DNA of 64,000 nt from Myotis daubentonii (GCF_963259705.1 NC_081841.1:93529059-93593058), one strand, 5' to 3'; shown: positions 34,936 through 45,620, counted from the first letter of the stretch. Numbers and translations: made by a program. The notes: a model not told the origin generated them from the letters alone.

Positions 34936-35184
34936 CACCCCACACTTCTCTAATCTCACTTTGGAACCTCCTTAAGGGAGCCTGAGACCTCCCCGTGTCC
35001 AAGAATATTAAAAACCCCACATAAACAGAAGAGTGGCAATTACACCAAGTTATTAAGTAATTTTGTAATAAATAATAGAATACACACTAATGCTTAGATA
35101 GCATGAAAATTTTCTTGACTTTGGAAATGATCTTATATTATTACCCTTTGTGCAAAAGCTGCTGGGACTATAACTTCCCCCTAA

Positions 35185-35512
35185 GGCTCAGCAAAGTTTT
35201 TTGTCAAGGGCCAGATAGTTAATCTTTTAGGCTTTGTCAGCCATGTGGTCTCTGTTGCAACTACTCAACTCTGCCACTTCAGGGCAAAAGCAGTCATGGA
35301 CTAAGTGAATGGGCAGGCCTGTGTTCCCACTACACTTTATCTCTGGGCACTGAAATTTAAAATTTCAGAAAATTTTCGCATTCCACAACATATAATTCCT
35401 CTTTTGATATTTAAAAAGCCAAGTAAAAAGGTGAAAAATCATTCTTAGCTTGAGGGCTTACAAAACCAGGCAGTGGGCCACTGGTTGGCCCTGCCAACCC
35501 CTGCTCTAGTTA
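35185..35512 (-). mobile_element. Charlie-type hAT MITE
   Basis: AGCAAAGTTTTTTGTCAAGG, GCCAGATAGTTAATCTTTTA, GGCTTTGTCAGCCATGTGG and AACTACTCAACTCTGCCA match the well-known 'GGCAAACTTTTTCTGTAAAGGGCCAGATAG' element. The far end is GGCCCTGCCAACCCCTGCTCT. Confidence 0.75.
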
Positions 35513-35519
35513 GCTGATT

Positions 35520-37145
35520 CTTCCACCTCAGCACGAGGCCAGAGGCCATATCAGAGTCAGCTTGGCACCTTACAGGTGCTCAGTAGAAGTTGCTGGATTG
35601 AAGTAAACTGAACTTGGAAAGGAGGAGTAGAAGGGAGCATATTCAGAACCGCCATCCTGTCTCAAGCTCAGACAGGATCTAAACTCAAACGCGTGGGGGA
35701 CATTCTTGCTCTCCCCACACCTCCCCTTGGATTGCACTGGTACCTGGCTTGCCCAGGTCTCCCCAGGAGCTTTATCTCTCCAACGATCTCTATCTGGCAG
35801 GATTCAGACTGCAGTGTGCAGATAGAGATCTCCAAGGAGAGAAGAAGAAGCTAACAGCCTCCTCTGCAGGGCTCCGTGCCAAGCTAGCCCCTTGGCACTG
35901 GGAGCGAGGGGGACCTTCCAGGGGATTTAGTGGTTCCTCATTTGGCTGCATAGCAAAGCAGAATGCTCTTTCTGATTTCTGCTGCTGATAGCATGGCACC
36001 CAGATCAAAGGAAGGAGTGCTCCAAATAGTACCGAAACCTTCTGCCCCCAGAGGCTCAACAACTATTTGTAAAATGTGAATCGAGGTTTGTAGCTTAGCG
36101 AAGAGGAGAGGCCACCTCACTGAGGTTCTCTGAAGATGTGTGAATTACAGACCCCTGTGATCCTGGGACTTTTTAAAATTAGGGGAAATTCCAACCATCT
36201 TGTAATAGAGACAGACTGCATGACCTCTGAAGCTTTCTCCCAGTTGGGGAACTCGGTCACTAGAAACAAAAGCCTCATCCTCAGCTCCAGGAAGTGACAG
36301 GTGAGCCTGAAGTCTCTACAGCCAATCAGGTTAGGGAGGTGCAAAGCTGATTACTGGATGTTATAAGGGTTTGGGGCTTTCCAGTGGGTGTCCCTCTTCC
36401 CTGTGCCTTCCATCCCTGGGGTTTGGTTCTTGGCAGGGCAGAGTGAGAAAAATGAAAATTTTCAGTTGGGTGGGATATTTTCCAGCTGAGCATGAGAATC
36501 CCTCCCTGCGCCCCTTATCCCCCAACAAAATCTGCTCTGAACAATGAACTCCACAAGGCAGGTTAGATAGACACTGTGTTTTTCCCCTTTTCAAAGAGCT
36601 CACTGGTTAAGGGGGGGTTTTCCCGTCAGTGTCGAAATGTGTTTCTCTCTTTAGAGGATGCACTTCCAGCCAGCTTCTTTGCTTTTTTCACTGAAATAAT
36701 TGGCACACTTTTTTGCTTTTCCCTCCCACTCTTACTGTATATTTTTTCAGAGCTTGTCCCTGACTCTAGAATTATGCACGCACGATGTAGGGGCTTCCTC
36801 ACTGGGGACCCGTAGAGACCCCAACGGTTTTCCCCAGAGTTTCCTGACATACTACTATGTGACCCACCTTTGTGGGTTTGACCCTTTATTTTAATTATTA
36901 AAAATCAAAACAAAAATGAATTAATGAAAACCTAACAAGTAACCATGGGTATTCCTGAAAGGGTGGAACTTAAACTTGACCTCTTAATCTCACTTTTCTA
37001 CTTGATAATAGTGGTAACCTGTCACAGAACAGTGAATATGATGGGAAAGGCCCAGGGTTCTCCCTGATATGTTACAAAGGAGGGTTCAAAGTAGATGGAG
37101 CTTAGTCTAAGGTCAAGAACACCAAAGTTCCGAGAACTTTCAGTT
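35520..37145. other. long stretch without genes
   Basis: Apart from the hairpin, only short frames in conflict on both strands (35749-36062, 36576-36850). No repeat recognised. Confidence 0.5.
35785..35830. other. perfect 12-bp inverted repeat (hairpin)
   Basis: GATCTCTATCTG at 35785-35796 and its exact complement CAGATAGAGATC at 35819-35830 enclose a 22-base loop. It lies in unique sequence. No small-RNA context is evident. Confidence 0.7.
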
Positions 37146-37149
37146 AAGA

Positions 37150-37552
37150 AAGCAACTAATGGCTTCCCACTGCACTTTGACCAAAACTCCAAACTCCTCA
37201 CCACAGCCCACAAAGACCCTGTGTGATTTGGCCTCAGCCGACCGAATTTCAACCTGCATTATGCTCCCCTTTTTCATTGTTCTTCAGCCATAACATCTTT
37301 TTCTTTCCCAAACACATCAAGCTCATTCTCACTTCAAGGCCTTCACAAATGTTGTTCCCTCTGTCCAGAATGTTCTTCCTCCAGATGTTTGCATGACTAC
37401 TTCCTTCTTGTCTTTCAGGTCTCCATTTAAATACCACTTCCTGATATTCATCTTAAAGATGCCCACAGATACTCTCCATCACATTGTCTTATATAAATTT
37501 TATAGTGGTTATTACTCTGAAGCTATCTTGTTTTTTAATGTGCTTATTTCTT
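37150..37552 (+). repeat. L2 LINE 3' region, left part
   Basis: CCAAACTCCTCACCACAGCC, GTGTGATTTGGCCTCAGCC, GTTGTTCCCTCTGTCCAGAA, TTTCAGGTCTCCATTTAAAT and ACCACTTCCTGATATTCATC follow the L2 3' order. It is interrupted at 37553 by a VES SINE. Confidence 0.85.
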
Positions 37553-37766
37553 TTTAAAAAATATATTTTATTTGATTTCAGAGAGGAAGAGTGAGGGAGA
37601 GATAGAAACATCAATGATGAGAGAGAATCATTGATCATCTGCCTCCTGCAGGCTCCACACTGGGGATCAGGCCTGCAATCCAGGCATGTGCACTGACCAG
37701 GAATCGAACCATGACCTCCTGGTTCACAGGTTGATTGCTCAACCATGGAGCTATGCCAGCTGGGCT
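37553..37766 (-). mobile_element. VES SINE, older type, inside L2
   Basis: Reverse copy (AATATATTTTATTTGATTTC tail, GGAATCGAACCATGACCTCC box B complement, GAGCTATGCCAGCTGGGC head) with a perfect 16-bp target duplication AATGTGCTTATTTCTT (37537-37552 and 37767-37782). Confidence 0.95.
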
Positions 37767-37865
37767 AATGTGCTTATTTCTTGTGGTTGACTTTCATTAG
37801 ACTGTAAGCCTCATGGGAGAAAAAACCTTCTCACTTTATTTATTAAATAAATGAATAAAAAATGA
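37767..37865 (+). repeat. L2 LINE 3' region, right part
   Basis: AGACTGTAAGCCTCATGGGA resumes the L2 3' end after the SINE and runs into TTTATTAAATAAATGAATAA. Confidence 0.75.
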
Positions 37866-37869
37866 AGTC

Positions 37870-38845
37870 AGATCTTCCAATAGAAACTAAAAGCCAACAG
37901 ACAGGAAGTTTAAGTGGGAGTTTAAGGGGAAGCAATTGCTGTGAGCTGAAGGTCATAGACAGCAGACCAAGTCAATGCTGGGAGTGGTAGACCATGGTGG
38001 TCCTTGGGGTGGAGAGTGGGATCATCCATGTGGAGGTCTCTGAGAAGGCTCAATAAATAACACTCCTCTTTCCCATCCTGAATGAGGATTATTAGAGAAC
38101 TAAGACAAAGGAGGAAGTGATAGGGGCTAGACTATCACTTTTGTTATGGGTAAATTGGAGGATGCGGTTTATATCTATGGGTAAGAGGACTAACGGATAT
38201 GAAACACCCATACTGGGCAGACTACTCACTGAGTCACAGCAGCTCGGCCATGCTGCCTTCTCGGGGGGGGGGGGGGGGGGAGGCGGGGAAGGGGCAGGCC
38301 TCACGTAAACTGAGGACCCAGAGGAGCATGGCAGAAAGCAAGCTTGTGTGGGCAGCTGGCTCCCAAGAGAAAAAGGGAGGAGGAATGGGATGTCCAGTTT
38401 TTCCTTCCAAACTTGCCAATCAAATACTCCACTCCACTTCCCTTGCGATAGAGGCATGAGGCAATTGAGAGGCCTGCGGTCAGGATGCCCAGGACAGGTC
38501 CAGGTAGAGGTGCTTTCACATGGAAGGGACATCAGAGGTGGGGAAGACTGGCTCTCAGCCGCCAACCCCAGCTCCTTTCAGAGGTGGGACTGGATACACC
38601 AGGGCAGTGGGTCACTATCAGACAGGAGAACATCTAAGGACTTTCACTACTTGACTATATCTGGCACTGGCTGAACCTCTGCCTAACCTTGGCCCTTTCA
38701 CTCATTCTTTCTTTATTATTTGAAAATTTGCTCCACAGAAAGTGTAGAGACCATACAGGCTAGAAATGAACAGGACCTACTGCCCCCTTGGGTGGTCCCA
38801 GCCTAGTGGAAGAGACAGACCTGGCCTAGCTCTCTTACTTCTCTC
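37870..38845. other. no gene; poly-G run
   Basis: A run of 18 G (38263-38280) followed by AGGCGGGGAAGGGG. The long frames on both strands (157 codons minus, 108 plus) pass through the poly-G and translate it as poly-Pro/poly-Gly, so I do not take them as genes. Confidence 0.6.
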
Positions 38846-38849
38846 TCTT

Positions 38850-39146
38850 CTACCAGCTGTTCTCGCCACACTAGGGCTCCAGTCACTTCGGCTTTCTTTG
38901 GCCCCATGTGTGTAGAGCTCCCTCCACTGTCAGCTCTGCGCTTCTGCTGTTTCCTCTGCTGGAATCTCTTCTCACTATTCTTTAGCTCTGGAGTGACTGC
39001 TCATTCTTTAGAAATCAACTCATCCATCGCTTCATCTGAGAAAACCTTCCCTCTCCCTAACAGGTGCTCTTATTGCACCATCCATCTCTCTTTCCAAATA
39101 CTTGCCTTGGATGTAATTTTGTATTTAGTTGTGTGATCCTTTTATT
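38850..39146 (+). repeat. L2 LINE 3' region
   Basis: TTCTGCTGTTTCCTCTGCTG, AGAAATCAACTCATCCATCG, GAGAAAACCTTCCCTCTCCC and TTGTGTGATCCTTTTATTTA fit the L2 order. It continues at 39285 after a foreign piece. Confidence 0.75.
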
Positions 39147-39271
39147 TACTTAAAAAAAACACCCCTTTTTATGGAAAATTACAAACATTTGCAAAAGTAG
39201 AGAGTAGTAAAAACAACTCCATATATCTGCCACCCAGTTTTAACAATGATCAACTCATGACCAATCTTATT
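39147..39271 (+). repeat. L1-type 3' UTR fragment between L2 halves
   Basis: TTTATGGAAAATTACAAACA, CAAAAGTAGAGAGTAGT and CTGCCACCCAGTTTTAACAA match the common L1M 3' sequence. Near-identical GATCCTTTTATT and GATTCTTTTATT at its edges suggest an insertion duplication. Confidence 0.7.
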
Positions 39272-39284
39272 GATTCTTTTATTG

Positions 39285-39420
39285 CCTATTAATTCTCTTG
39301 AACAGATTTAAGCTCCAAGAAGGCACAAGGAGTATTTGTTTTTCTCACCACTGTATCCTGAATGCCTAGCACAGCACCTGGATCATGTGAGGCACACATT
39401 TTTGAATGAGAAATGAATTG
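39285..39420 (+). repeat. L2 LINE 3' end
   Basis: AAGCTCCAAGAAGGCACAAG, CCTGAATGCCTAGCACAGC and a GAATGA-rich end close the L2 begun at 38850. Confidence 0.8.
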
Positions 39421-39424
39421 AATG

Positions 39425-39765
39425 GGTGAATGATTTATTATGTGAAAGGAGAGCCTAGGTTGCTATGAGAGTACAGAAGAGCAGCATCTAGCCTTGACTG
39501 AGGCGTTCTCACATGTCACTCTGCTTGGCTCTGACCCTGAACTTTTTTGAGGGCAGAGGGGAGGGTGTGCAGGACAGAGAAGACAGGGGAGGGGATGGAG
39601 GGGGCAGAGGGTCCAAAAAACCCAGGAGAGGGCAACGCAGATCTGCTCAGGCATCCCAGCTAGCAGCAGGCTGGTCCACCTGTCTTGCCTGAATGGCTTA
39701 TTGTTCTCTGCACCAGAATTGATGCTTTGTCCCTAGTGGCCTCAAAAAGAAGTTTCCAAAGAACA
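39425..39765. other. no recognised feature
   Basis: Purine-rich at 39550-39615. No gene. Confidence 0.5.
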
Positions 39766-39776
39766 GTACTCTAGAG

Positions 39777-39856
39777 TAAGCATGTCAAACTCGCGGCCCA
39801 TGAGCTACATGCCTCACTTATGTGGCCCATGTTGGCCTTTGAGTTTGACATGCTTT
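39777..39856. mobile_element. 80-bp hAT MITE
   Basis: Ends AAGCATGTCAAACTC and GAGTTTGACATGCTT are perfect inverted repeats of 15 bp. The flanks are a perfect 8-bp duplication CTCTAGAG (39769-39776, 39857-39864), the favoured hAT target. Inner CGCGGCCCATGAGC and GTGGCCCATGTTGGCC resemble the GGCCC motifs of other bat hAT elements. Confidence 0.85.
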
Positions 39857-39869
39857 CTCTAGAGTGCTG

Positions 39870-41205
39870 CTTCTTGAAAAAGGGACTATTGGTCTAATAT
39901 GGTTGGGAATGCTGCCTAGTCTACCCTCTTCTTGGGTCCTGCAGTTTTGTTTTAAGTTTTAATCTTGTCTAAGTCAGCTCTTCCCAGATTTATTCATGGT
40001 GGAACCCATCACCACCACCACCACACAGCTATTAACAGCATGGAAACCAGAGCCTGTGGAACATGTTTGGGGACCCATTACAAAGACACTTCCTTCATGA
40101 TTGGCCTTTTCCAGAAACAAAAACAACGTTAAGTTGGTTCTTTTTCTCTTTTTAAGCTTTTAATTATATAATTAACACATGGTAGATAAAGAAGAAACAG
40201 AAAGTAAAAATAAAATAAAGGAGAAATAAAAGCTTCTTATGATTCCATTACATAGAAAAAATCACCTTACTACTTTTTGATGCATCCATTTTTGGACTTT
40301 AAAAAAATGCATAATTGCTACACATATTTCTTAAAAGATGTGTTTTTTTTTTTCAATGACCATGGACATTAATTTCCAGTGACAATGACAAAACAGTCTC
40401 AAAAGGTGAGTGCATTCCCTGACAACTTAAGTATGGGGTTCCTCCTCAGGAATGCCAATGTGCCCTTTTTCCTTTTGTTCCTTTGTTTTATTGTGAGTGC
40501 ATTCCAGTTGCTTTTCTCTGGGTACCTGACATCCCCCAGGCTGGAGTTAGTCCAATTTCACAGACAGATTGCTGGTTCAGGGCAGGTGGTACACTAGACT
40601 TCCCATCACAGTTCGGTGCAGGGAAATAAAGCAAATACCTCACTTCTTGATATCAAATGACTTGAAAACTTCCTTAATCTTTTATAGGTGGAGGAGGGTA
40701 TCTCTCCTCTACCCATTGTCAGACCTGCTCCAGATGGGACCAGGAGAGATTTGTCTTTGTGGAACTACTAAACAGGGTTTTCAATTTAGATGGCCGGCTT
40801 TTCCTTAGAAGCTGTGTAACCCAGCATTTTTTATTTTTTTTCAATGCTTGCCATGCCCTTCCTACTCTCCTCTGAAAATATTACATGGCATATATCAAGT
40901 TGCATTTGAAATTAAAGTCATTTGGAAAATTTTGAAAAGAATATCAGGCTCCACTTTGAATTGATTGGAAGCCTATTTTGAGGGTTGGAAGATGACTTGA
41001 GGGCATCCTTCTCTTACATTTTTACACCCCGGTAGGTTGATCGCTGGCCTCAGGTCTTCACCCCCTGCAGTGATGCCATGCCCCTCTGCCCCGGCTGTGG
41101 CCTCGTGGTGGGCAGGACATACTTCCCTACCCTGGATTTGGAGCATGGCTATACGTCTTTCTTTGGCCAACATGTAAGAAGACATTACATGAGCAAAGAC
41201 TTACA
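39870..41205. other. no recognised gene
   Basis: A CCA/CAC triplet run at 40010-40024 and AT-rich sequence at 40140-40350. Frames at 40379-40597 and 41078-41320 lack family motifs; the second runs into the hAT element. Confidence 0.5.
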
Positions 41206-41215
41206 TATGCTTAGT

Positions 41216-41433
41216 CAGGGGTGGGCAAACTTTTTGACTCAAGGGCCACAATGGGTTCTTAAACTGGACCGGAGGGCCGGAACAAAAGCATGGATGGAGT
41301 GTTTGTGTGAACTAATATAAATTCAAAGTAAACATCATTACATAAAAGGGTACTGTCTTTTTTTTTTTTTTTTAGTTTTATTCATTTCAAACGGGCCGGA
41401 TCCCGCCCGTGGGCCGTAGTTTGCCCACGGCTG
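41216..41433. mobile_element. bat hAT MITE, 218 bp
   Basis: Terminal repeats CAGGGGTGGGCAAACTTTTT and GTAGTTTGCCCACGGCTG, with inner GGACCGGAGGGCCGG and ACGGGCCGGATCCCGCCCG. The flank GCTTAGAT on the right matches TGCTTAGT on the left apart from small changes, so the 8-bp target duplication is slightly decayed. A 16-T run lies inside. No transposase. Confidence 0.88.
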
Positions 41434-41444
41434 GCTTAGATGGT

Positions 41445-41980
41445 TGGTCTGGTCCTCTTGGACACCTGTCTACCTGAGATGAGTTTACCCTGGGAAACCA
41501 CTGGCCCAAGGAGAACAAGAGGCATGTGGAGGAGGCCCAATCACAGTGAGCCCTGCCGAGCTCATCGAGGTCAGCAGAGCTCTAGCTGATCCACAGACAT
41601 CTGCACAAGAAACAAATGCTTACAGATGCATGCCACGGGATTTCAGGGTGCTCTTGCATAGCATATTTGCTGCAGCCTACATGCACATGGGATAGTTCAG
41701 TGCATGTGGAAAGCCTGGTAAAAGAAACAGAAGGCTTGACACAACACCAATTAATAAGCACTCGATAGCATATGCTCAGCAGGTCTAGTATGGCAGTAAC
41801 ATTGTCTTGAGTTTTTCTGGGAGCTGGTTGCAAATATGTGGCCCCATTACCCTCCTAAGGGACACTCATCCAGGTATAAGTGGCTTGGGAAACATGGAAA
41901 CCATTATTCCATAATGTCTGCCACCGTGTTATATAGGGGACATTACAGAGGACACACAAAAGAATAAAGAATGGTTGGCA
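41445..41980. other. no recognised feature
   Basis: No gene or named repeat. Confidence 0.5.
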
Positions 41981-41984
41981 GAGA

Positions 41985-42215
41985 TAAAAGAGCACAGACT
42001 TTGGATGTCATTTTTAATCACATCTTTTTTTTTCTTTTTGCTACTTACTAGCTATGGAACCAGTGGCAAGTCATGTAACATCTCTTAGATGCAGTACACA
42101 ACACAGAAAGAACAGTATTTAGTATTTTCTGCCTTGCAGAACTTAAGAGTGTAGCAGAACGCTGATACATAGGAGGCACCCAGTGAAATAGTCACTCTAA
42201 AAATTATTATTGTTA
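41985..42215 (+). repeat. MIR SINE relic
   Basis: AAGAGCACAGACTTTGGAT, CTACTTACTAGCTATGGAAC, AGTGGCAAGTCATGTAACAT and a diverged 3' end keep the full MIR order. Confidence 0.8.
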
Positions 42216-42219
42216 ATCT

Positions 42220-43505
42220 AGTGTCTCAAGTTGCTTACGGCCATCTCACCTGCAGAAGCATCTTGCAGAGCATCAGACAGGATATGGAAGGTGCCCCTGA
42301 ATAGGAATGTTGGCTGTAATGGAGGGATCCATGAGGAGTTAAGAGAAAGAGGACAGAAAGGTAAGTGTGAGCCAAAGGGGATCATTCAAGATGCTAACGA
42401 GGATTAAGCTTCACCCCCTTCACTGCCATGGACCTCTTCCAAGACTCTGGCAAAGTCCCCAGCTGTTTTGTATTCTTTTCTTAAAGAAGACCCCACAATC
42501 TATATGATTTAGAAACCCACCGATATACAGCTTGGGTATGTAATACTGTCAGAGCCTCATGGACCAGGCCAAGCAGTTCAGATTTCCCCTGTAAGCCCTG
42601 GAGAGCTGTTCAATGGGGCAGAAGTGGCAATGTTTGTGCCCCTGGCTGCCCAAGTGCCTGGCATCTGGGGACTCTGTTTAGCTCCTCTCTTTTGGTAAAG
42701 AAGCCTCACAGAGCATGCCCAGATCAGCAGACTGAGAGAAAACTCTGGACTCAATCCCCCTCCCTTGGGCAAGCCAGCGCAGGCCCCTCTGTTTGTGTGG
42801 GATCTGCGGTGGCTCACCCACCACCTCTAACAATTTGGGGAATCTAAAGCATGGGCTGCTTTCCTTCAGGCTCCAAGCCAGCTGACACCACCATCCGGCT
42901 GAGGAGATTAGCCGGGCTGTATTTACAGATGCCTTCTAGTGACGGCAGCACCTACCACACCCAGGTAGAGCTGGGAAGAATGAGAGCACATTCTTTTCAT
43001 GTTCACCGCTGAGTGCCAGAGCAAAAGCTACATCCGACAGAGATTGTCTGCAATGGTACTGCGGAGCCCTGGCTGCAGACTGCCCTGGCAGACTGCCAGT
43101 CAGCATCCTGGAAAGACCCACTCCATGCAGGGTCTTGAGTGGCAAGTGCAGAGATCCGGTCTATGTCCAGGGAGGCCTGTTACACTGCGTCGAGCTCAGA
43201 ACAGGAAAGGGACTCAATGAACACCTGCTGAATGAATGAATGAATGAATGGGAATGACAATGACCAAACCCATTGCCTCTGTGTCTTACTCCTTCCCCAG
43301 TCTTCATTTCTGAAAGAATTTTTCAAAATAATAAGCATTTTATAAACACAAGTATTAATACAAAATTGTTATATTAATAAACAGTAGCAATAGATGTAGT
43401 ACTTTCACTCAGAGTTTTGAGTGGACAGAAAGGATTACTCCCCTGTCTTCCCACCACATGCCTATTACATGTGCACATATGTACACATATGCAGGCACAC
43501 ATGCC
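42220..43505. other. no gene; GAAT run
   Basis: A tetranucleotide run of GAAT at 43229-43250 follows a worn L2/MIR-like CACCTGCTGAATGAATG tail. Nothing else is recognised. Confidence 0.5.
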
Positions 43506-43509
43506 TGGA

Positions 43510-43624
43510 GAGACAGTACTGCATAGTAATAAGTGGGTAATCTCTGAAGTCATTCCTTTATTAATGGAATGATCTTGGGCAAGTTATTTAACCTTTCTGA
43601 GCCTCAATTGTCTTATCTGTAAGA
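43510..43624 (+). repeat. MIR SINE, left part, split by Helitron
   Basis: GAGACAGTACTGCATAGTAA, GATCTTGGGCAAGTTATTTA, ACCTTTCTGAGCCTCAATTG and TCTTATCTGTAAG stop at the Helitron. The MIR resumes at 44834. Confidence 0.88.
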
Positions 43625-44088
43625 CTAGAGGCCTGGTGCACAAAAATTTGTGCACTTAGGGGGGGGTCTCCCAGCCCGGCCTATGCCCTCTTGCAGTCTG
43701 GGACCCCTTGGAGGATATCTACCTTCTGGCTTAGGCCTGCTCCCTAGGGGATTGGGCCCAAGCTGGCAGTCAGACATCCCTCTGGCAGCCCGGCAGCCCT
43801 CGGGGGGATGTCCACTTGCCAGCGGGGACTAGGCCCAAGCTGCAATCAGACATCCATAGCGCTGCTGAGGAGGCGGGAGAGGCTCCCACCACCACCGCTG
43901 TACTGGCAGCTGTCAGCCTGGCTTGTGGCTGAGCAGAGCTCCTCCTGTGGGAGCACACAGACCACCAGGGGGCAGCTCCTGCATTGAGCATCTGCCCCCT
44001 CGTGGTCAGTGTGTGTCATAGGGACCAGTCATTCCCAGTCATTCTGCTGTTAGGGTCAGTTTGCATATTACCCTTTTATTATATAGGA
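43625..44088 (-). mobile_element. non-autonomous Helitron, inner half of composite
   Basis: On the minus strand it starts TCCTATATAATAAAAGGG and ends in the hairpin GTGCACAAATTTTTGTGCAC followed by CAGGCCTCTAG (43625), with T beyond. So it sits between A and T as Helitrons do. 464 bp. Its 5' end abuts directly the 3' end (GGCCTCTA) of the next Helitron. It matches 62394-62856 throughout. Confidence 0.92.
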
Positions 44089-44833
44089 TAGAGGCCTGGT
44101 GCATGGATGGGGGCTGGATGGTTTGCCCTGAATGGTGTCCTGGATCAGGGTGGGGTTCCCACTGGGGTGCCTGGCCAACCTGGGTGAGGGGGCTAATGGC
44201 TGTTTGCAGGCTGGTCAAGCCCCCCCCCCCAGTGGGGACCCTCACCCCATGGAGGTTTGGCCAGCCTGGGTGAGGGGCTGATGGCTGTTTTCAGGCTGGC
44301 CACACCCCCTTTAGGGTGGGGGGTCCCCACTGGGGTGCCTGGCCAGTCTGGGTGAGGGGCTGAGGGCCATATTCAGGCTGGCCAAGCCCCCCGGCAACAG
44401 AAGCTCCTAGCCTCTCCTTTTTTTCTTTTTTCTTTTTTCTTCTTATTCTGGGATTTATTTACCTTCTATAATTGAAACTTTGTAGCCTTGAGAGGAGCTC
44501 AGAGCCAGCCAGGGCAGGCAGGAGGGAAGCCTCCTGCTCGCTCCAGTTCCGTGGCCATGGCTGGCTAAAAGCAAGCATCTGGGGTTTATTTACCTTCTAT
44601 AATTGAAACTTTGTTGGTTTGAGTGGAGCTCAGAGCCTGCCACGGCAAGTGGGAAGCTTGGCTTCCTCCATCATTGGGGCAACCAAGCCTCCTGCTTGCT
44701 CCAGCTCCATGGCTACCGGCTGCCATCTTGGTTGGGTTAATTTGCATATAGTTGCTCTGATTGGCTGGTGGGTGTGGCTTAAGGCATAGCAAAGTCACGG
44801 TCAATTTGCATGTTTGTCTTTTATTAGTGTAGA
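44089..44833 (-). mobile_element. non-autonomous Helitron, outer half with captured segment
   Basis: On the minus strand: start TCTACACTAATAAAAGAC (44833 leftward), promoter-like and exon-like segment (44804-44592), a partial duplication of that segment (about 44451-44584), a T/C-rich tract, about three GC-rich tandem units (44120-44390), then TGCACCAGGCCTCTA. 745 bp against 693 bp for the sister copy at 61701. The differences are the extra duplication and one fewer tandem unit. Confidence 0.85.
44592..44804 (-). other. exon-like open frame inside Helitron, copy 2
   Basis: A 72-codon frame from an upstream ATG, or a shorter frame from the ATG at 44726-44724 in the AAGATGGCAGC context. It reaches a GTAAAT splice-donor match at 44593 and stops just after. 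The predicted peptide aligns along its whole length, without gaps, with that of 61730-61948. I recognise no protein family. Confidence 0.45.
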
Positions 44834-44945
44834 TGGAATGATGATACCAACTTCATAGGGTTTGTTATGAAGATCAATGACCGTAGTGGTATAAAGTGTC
44901 ATAAGAAATGTGAAGGGTTATTGCTACTTACAGAGCAGCCTGGAA
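44834..44945 (+). repeat. MIR SINE, right part
   Basis: TGGAATGATGATACCAACTT, CATAGGGTTTGTTATGAAGA and GTGTCATAAGAAATGTGAAG continue the MIR interrupted at 43624. Confidence 0.85.
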
Positions 44946-45065
44946 TGAAATGACTGTTTTGCTTTCGCTCTCCCTGGCATTCAGTTGGAGATAGGAAAAG
45001 GACATGCATTAATTCACACCCTGTACAGACAGGGTTTGGTAGATGATGCTGTCACTGGAAATATT

Positions 45066-45289
45066 GTTTTTAATGTTTTTATTTATTTCAGAGAGAGAGG
45101 ACTCTGGGAGAAGGAGAGGGAGAGGGGGATAGAAACATCAAAGATGAGAGCAAATCACTGGTAGGCTTCCTCCTGCATACCCACTACTGGGGATGGAGCC
45201 CACAACCCAAGCATGTGCCCTGACTAGAAACGAACCATGACCTCCTAGTTCATGGGTCAGCACTCAACCACTGAGCCACCCTGGGTTGG
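45066..45289 (-). mobile_element. VES SINE, older type
   Basis: Reverse copy with TTTTATTTATTTCAGAGAG, GGGGATGGAGCCCACAACCC and CAACCACTGAGCCACCCTGG. A perfect 13-bp duplication CACTGGAAATATT flanks it (45053-45065, 45290-45302). Confidence 0.95.
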
Positions 45290-45304
45290 CACTGGAAATA
45301 TTTC

Positions 45305-45620
45305 TGCAGATTAAGTTGCTGAATCTTCAAGGAGAAACCAGTGAGAGGCCCGGGGAAGACTTCCTGGAGAAAGTGATTTTGAAAAGCACCTGGGATGCCT
45401 GATCTCTCTGCACTTAACTCCACTTTTTAAAAGACAAATACCTCAGTTTTCTCTGACCCTTATAAAGATGCTAGTACTAAATCTTGGCTTGTGTTTCTGA
45501 TTTCTACTCCAAGACCCATGTTTTCGTAGTTTTCTGCCTATCCATGATATTTGTTGATTTTTCTACTGTAAGCTGTGTAGCCAGTAGTTCTCTTTGTGAT
45601 GGTCCAGCAAAATCCTTTTT
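45305..45620. other. no recognised feature
   Basis: Nothing I can name. Confidence 0.5.

Noticed and set aside
38092..38565. 157-codon open frame, minus strand
   Set aside because: Runs through an 18-G homopolymer, giving poly-proline; four other frames overlap it.
41030..41190. Possible coding exon ending at ACATGTAAGAAG
   Set aside because: The donor match is weak, the peptide is not recognised, and no acceptor with a convincing tract is seen upstream.
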